Part shown: positions 32,212 to 35,433 of the stretch, in pieces
How positions within the stretch are numbered: the first letter of the stretch is position 1
Layout of the letters: each line of letters opens with the position of its first letter
Assembly (NCBI GenBank): GCA_900557555.1
Contig: USTH01000013.1
Location: forward strand, 1-35,433
Origin: an uncultured Prevotellaceae bacterium
Lineage (GTDB): Bacteria; Bacteroidota; Bacteroidia; Bacteroidales; Bacteroidaceae
Length of the DNA: 35,433 nucleotides
Reading direction: 5' to 3'
Made by a program: the position numbers and the translations under genes
The notes under the pieces: model-generated
Seen by the model: only the letters and a program-made list of their open reading frames with translations
Told to the model about the DNA's origin: nothing
Databases searched by the model: none

Positions 32212-34462
32212 ATATGCCGGAACTGTCCACCCATTCAAGTGTAGGGAAACCATCAACACCAGTAACCCATCTGCTACAATCTTTAGGAACATTGGCATTC
32301 AATTCCATAAGGACTTTCTGAGATTTCATCTGTTCTTCGCTACAAGACTGATAAGCCAATTTGGCACTACTTTTTTTACTTCCATAAGCCTTTGGGCAAC
32401 TTGACTCAAGATAAAGAGAATTCTTTATATATCCTCCATACCAAAGCCATACGAATGCGCCACTATTGTTATCTGCATCAATAATTTTTCCATAGTTCAC
32501 ACAGTTTTCAATTCCTCCACCATGTAATGCGGATGCAATTCCACCTAATTCACAACGAGTTCCCTCGTTAGAACATATAACCCCATAATTAATGCAATTT
32601 TTTATGGTCGCCTTGTTTCCCCACAAAATTCCACCTCCCACCTGTAATGAGTTTAAACTACCGGTATATTTATCTACAATTATGGTGCCATAGTTTATGC
32701 AATCATAAATACTTACATATTTGCAATAATTAACCAAGCCTGCAACATTAGTACCACTTATTGTGCCAAGATTAGAGCACTTCTTCATCGTAACACGAGC
32801 ATCATCTGTAATTAATGCGATTAAACCAGCACTCCTTTGATTTGTTACTGAAACATTAGCATAATTATGGCAGAATTCAATGTCGGTATTACCACGGATA
32901 GTTGTTGATGCAACAGTTGCTATGATACCTGCACAATGAGTGTAATTACTATGAATATAAGAATCTTTTAAATACAAGTTCTTAATATATGGAGAATTTG
33001 TTATCGTTCCAAATAGAGCAACACCACCATCAAAATTATTTTCAACAGGGTTATTGCGATTTATGTAGATGCCAGAAATAGAGTGTCCTGCACCGTCAAA
33101 CGCTCCAGAGAAACAGCTGCTTGTATAGTCATTCTTACTTCTCATTCGCCCTATTGGTATCCAAGGCTCGAACTCACGACCATCATTAGGTTTTCCTGTC
33201 TCTTCGTTAATAACATTCTTATTTATTACTATATCATTGGTCATTTTAAAATAGCAACCGGCAAACGTGTTGCCCTTTCGACATTCATCCGAAAGATATC
33301 TCAAGTCTGCTGCCGTTTGAATAAGATAAGGAGAGCTTTGTGTTCCATCTCCGTGTAATGATGCAGAGACTTCACCTCGCAAAGGATTTAAAGCATCAAG
33401 CTCGTCTTCTGAAGCATACTCAACATTAACGGTCGTTGTTGCAGAAAATCCATTGTCGGTTTTTGCAACAATACTCGTATTGCCAACCCCTACGGCTGTT
33501 ACCACACCTGTAGAAGAAACTATAGCAACATCTTTATTTAATGACGACCAAGCGATTTCATTTTGTGCATCACTTGGGGTCAATACAGCTTTTAACGTTC
33601 GTTTTTGTCCTGTTTTCATTTTAAGGCTACTTGGAGAAATTGTCAACCCTGTAGCCTGTATTTTTAGTACCGTTACAGTTGCCACTGCTTTCAAACCATT
33701 GTCTGTTGTCGCCGAAATCTGTGCAACGCCTTTAGAGATGCCTTTTACAAGACCAGCAGAAGACACTGTGGCAACCTTTTCATTTGAAGATGCCCATTTT
33801 ATTTCGGCAGAAGCTCCGCTTGGAGATAAATTTGGAACCAATGCTTTAGTCTTTCCCAAACCAATATTTGCAGACTGTGGAGTAAGGCTAATCGCAGTAG
33901 GAGCAATGTATTCAACATCTACCTCGCAGACCAAGTTAGGGGCAATAATAGGGTCACACACAATTGTGGCATGTCCACTTCCAACCGCAGTAACTCGCCC
34001 TCTGTCATCTACCGTAACCACATCCTCATCGGTTGACTCCCATGTAGGTTTTCCATAGGAGTCAACTTGGTTGCAAGTCAAACTTCTTTTCTGACCAACC
34101 TTCATCTGCAAAGATTCTGCAGAAAGAAAAGCCTCACCAGGGATACACGTAATTCGGAATGTTTTCGTCCCTGTACTGGCGTGCATGTTATGATCATATG
34201 TGCCCAAATACTCAAAGACATAGTTGCAAGTGACAGTTGCAGAGCCTTCAAAATAATGAGTAACCTCTACTATTGCACCAGCTTCTGATTTGTCAGTAAA
34301 TTTCAACCCTTTATTACACGTCCAAGTGGAGCTCCTCACATATCCTTTAGGTGGAGTTACCGACAAGTATTCCGTATACCCAACCTTCATTGAATATTGT
34401 GCCAAAGCGTAACAACTATAGATTATCAGACAAGTTACAAACAATAATAAACGTTTAAACAT
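32018..34462 (-). CDS. Large secreted Ig-like (BIG2) / GLUG-like repeat protein with C-terminal dockerin
   Basis: An 814-residue exported protein. The signal peptide runs to about 21 (SCYALA then Q). After a first beta-rich region (22-110) come three BIG2-type Ig-like domains at about 115-185, 189-266 and 269-350, with the repeating pattern KWASSNEKVATVSSAGLVKG and TATTDNG-like ends. GDGTQSSPYLIQTAADLRYL starts a GLUG/beta-helix-like region (about 370-720) with recurring CxNxGxI units such as CINYGTI, CINYGVI and CVNYGKI. The last 60 residues are a type I dockerin-like pair of calcium loops, DVNTDGIVNSTD and DVNGDGTINSAD. The ATG at 34462 starts the signal peptide; a TTG at 34492 is less likely. 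No catalytic domain was seen; an adhesin or scaffold-attached surface protein is plausible. Confidence 0.82.
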   Translation of the reverse strand: MFKRLLLFVTCLIIYSCYALAQYSMKVGYTEYLSVTPPKGYVRSSTWTCNKGLKFTDKSEAGAIVEVTHYFEGSATVTCNYVFEYLGTYDHNMHASTGTKTFRITCIPGEAFLSAESLQMKVGQKRSLTCNQVDSYGKPTWESTDEDVVTVDDRGRVTAVGSGHATIVCDPIIAPNLVCEVDVEYIAPTAISLTPQSANIGLGKTKALVPNLSPSGASAEIKWASSNEKVATVSSAGLVKGISKGVAQISATTDNGLKAVATVTVLKIQATGLTISPSSLKMKTGQKRTLKAVLTPSDAQNEIAWSSLNKDVAIVSSTGVVTAVGVGNTSIVAKTDNGFSATTTVNVEYASEDELDALNPLRGEVSASLHGDGTQSSPYLIQTAADLRYLSDECRKGNTFAGCYFKMTNDIVINKNVINEETGKPNDGREFEPWIPIGRMRSKNDYTSSCFSGAFDGAGHSISGIYINRNNPVENNFDGGVALFGTITNSPYIKNLYLKDSYIHSNYTHCAGIIATVASTTIRGNTDIEFCHNYANVSVTNQRSAGLIALITDDARVTMKKCSNLGTISGTNVAGLVNYCKYVSIYDCINYGTIIVDKYTGSLNSLQVGGGILWGNKATIKNCINYGVICSNEGTRCELGGIASALHGGGIENCVNYGKIIDADNNSGAFVWLWYGGYIKNSLYLESSCPKAYGSKKSSAKLAYQSCSEEQMKSQKVLMELNANVPKDCSRWVTGVDGFPTLEWVDSSGILPYTSLVDVNTDGIVNSTDVVALYNIIGKGGGDAEQKPRADVNGDGTINSADVVTVYNYIVDGK

Positions 34463-34529
34463 AATTACCCGATTTAAAAATATATACAACAACTAAATTC
34501 GACGACTCGATAATTTTGGTTCAACTGAA

Positions 34530-34561
34530 AAACCAAGCACTCATACGTGTCGTGCGCAACT
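34530..34561. repeat. 32-bp direct repeat, copy 2 (upstream of the Ig-like/GLUG gene)
   Basis: Identical to 30697-30728. It lies 68-99 bp upstream of the ATG at 34462, so both copies sit 5' of leftward genes for exported proteins. Confidence 0.7.
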
Positions 34562-34617
34562 TCTAATTGTTTGCTTTTGTTATTTTTATACAAATTAATC
34601 TGTCTCCATACAACACT

Positions 34618-34940
34618 AACAGCTCACCCCATATCTCTCACAAAGCATCGCTAACAGGTGCGTTGTCTCACCTCATATTTGAGTAAGCATGGTTGGCGCT
34701 TGTTTTCGTGACGTGAGACACGTCACCTACCAATGCTCGTTGTTCTTTATTTTCCATCAACAATATAGTTATACACTGTGACGACATCGGCGGAGTTGAT
34801 TGTTCCGTCACCGTTCACATCGGCACGGGGTTTTTGCTCTGCATCGCCACCGCCTTTGCCGATGATATTGTAGAGGGCCACCACGTCGGTGGAATTTACG
34901 ATGCCGTCAGTATTCACATCAACGAGCGAGGTGTAGGGCA
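34618..34940 (-). repeat. 323-bp direct repeat, copy 2 (dockerin-coding end plus 3' UTR)
   Basis: The partner of 31889-32211. It covers the dockerin end and 3' UTR of the edge-truncated leucine-rich-repeat gene. The hairpin GTGACGTG/CACGTCAC recurs at 34708-34726. Confidence 0.9.
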
Positions 34941-35433
34941 GGATGTTGGGGATATTCTTCCATAAGTCGGTCTGCTTGAACATCGGCACCATATCTCTCA
35001 ACACATAGAGGGTGTCTATGTTACAACCCCGACCGAGATTGACCGGCTGCAGTACGAGAGGAGTAAGATAGGTCATCTTCTTCAATGAATCACAGTACCT
35101 AAAACAGTCGTTGCCAAAATTTACGGTACCCATAATCTTGACATCACGTAACTCATAACAATCATAGAAAGCATAGTCTTTTATTTCTGTTACAGAGGCC
35201 GGTATCATTACGGATTTCAAACCACGCAAATAACCAAAGGATAATTCCCCGATTGTACGCACGGAGTTTGGAATTGTTGTGTTTTGGCAAGCGTTCAACA
35301 GAGTGTTGGTCTTTGTCTCTATGATAGCATTGCAATTCTGCCGACTGTCGTAGACTTTGTTTGCCTTATCGACTACAATGTCTTTCCCTAGAAAAAGTTG
35401 ACTCGCAAAATCAACAATTATGTGGAAGTACAA
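34747..35433 (-). CDS. Leucine-rich-repeat (BspA-like) protein with C-terminal dockerin, 5' end outside the window
   Basis: The reading frame is open to the right edge of the window, so only the last 228 or so residues are visible and the N-terminus is missing. The visible part has LRR_5/BspA-type repeats (TIPNSVRTIGELSFGYLRGL, IPASVTEIKDYAFYDCYELR, MGTVNFGNDCFRYCDSLKKM), then a linker (DTLYVLRDMVPMFKQTDLWK) and a dockerin-like end identical in amino-acid sequence to that of the neighbouring Ig-like/GLUG protein. Calcium loops are DVNTDGIVNSTD and DVNGDGTINSAD. A signal peptide is expected but cannot be seen. A cell-surface or secreted location is inferred from the family. Confidence 0.8.
   Translation of the reverse strand: MYFHIIVDFASQLFLGKDIVVDKANKVYDSRQNCNAIIETKTNTLLNACQNTTIPNSVRTIGELSFGYLRGLKSVMIPASVTEIKDYAFYDCYELRDVKIMGTVNFGNDCFRYCDSLKKMTYLTPLVLQPVNLGRGCNIDTLYVLRDMVPMFKQTDLWKNIPNILPYTSLVDVNTDGIVNSTDVVALYNIIGKGGGDAEQKPRADVNGDGTINSADVVTVYNYIVDGK

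Noticed and set aside
33453..34058. 201-codon open frame on the plus strand opposite the Ig-like domains
   Set aside because: It is the antisense shadow of the repeated Ig-like region; its apparent repetition follows from the real gene's repeats.
34747..35433. The edge gene as a complete 228-residue protein
   Set aside because: Its apparent first codon is a TTG at the very last base of the window, there is no signal peptide, and it starts in mid-repeat; the gene continues beyond the window.

Overview
The window looks like a chromosomal segment from a member of the Bacteroidales, most likely Prevotella-like. Supporting signs are the fused LpxC-FabZ gene, the DUF3256, DUF4290 and DUF5715 families, menaquinone methylation, type B ribosomal protein L31, BspA-like surface proteins, and several promoters of the Bacteroidetes -7 type (TAnnTTTG). 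Almost no start codon has a Shine-Dalgarno sequence. The genus is an inference; the order is well supported.

Positions 1-27717 are mostly core housekeeping genes. On the left, phoH and purC run leftward, diverging from a DUF5715 protein, truA and an EamA transporter. A GH109-type oxidoreductase-fold protein and rpmE2 run leftward from about 6.35 kb. From 6.9 to 13.4 kb a rightward lane carries DUF3256, tsaB, DUF4290, murA, rimM, dxr and rseP, covering tRNA modification, peptidoglycan precursors, ribosome maturation, isoprenoids and membrane proteolysis. A TonB-dependent receptor follows with its own promoter and a strong terminator. From 16.6 to 27.7 kb there is a long rightward lane: menG, aroE, purM, prfA, pyrF, an HD hydrolase, lpxD, lpxC-fabZ, lpxA, a pRiA4b ORF-3-like protein and miaA. 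The lpx block makes the acylated UDP-GlcNAc precursor of lipid A.

After miaA the character changes. Positions 27.7-28.6 kb hold a decayed, internally deleted insertion sequence (N-terminal IS1634-type transposase fragment) between two near-identical copies of about 96 bp. Beyond it is a more A+T-rich accessory block, all leftward, encoding exported proteins: a BspA-like leucine-rich-repeat lipoprotein, a WG-repeat-like protein, a large Ig-like/GLUG-like protein ending in a dockerin, and a second, edge-truncated leucine-rich-repeat protein ending in the same dockerin.

The main non-genic signals are: a family of about 193-bp elements with inverted ends at 6.6 and 16.4 kb, with end-to-end half copies near 27.7 and 28.5 kb; four CGGCCG palindromes spaced exactly 22 bp apart at 16.25 kb; an apparently identical 323-bp repeat spanning the dockerin-coding end and 3' UTR of two surface genes; and a 32-bp repeat upstream of two surface genes. 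No tRNA, rRNA or CRISPR array was seen.
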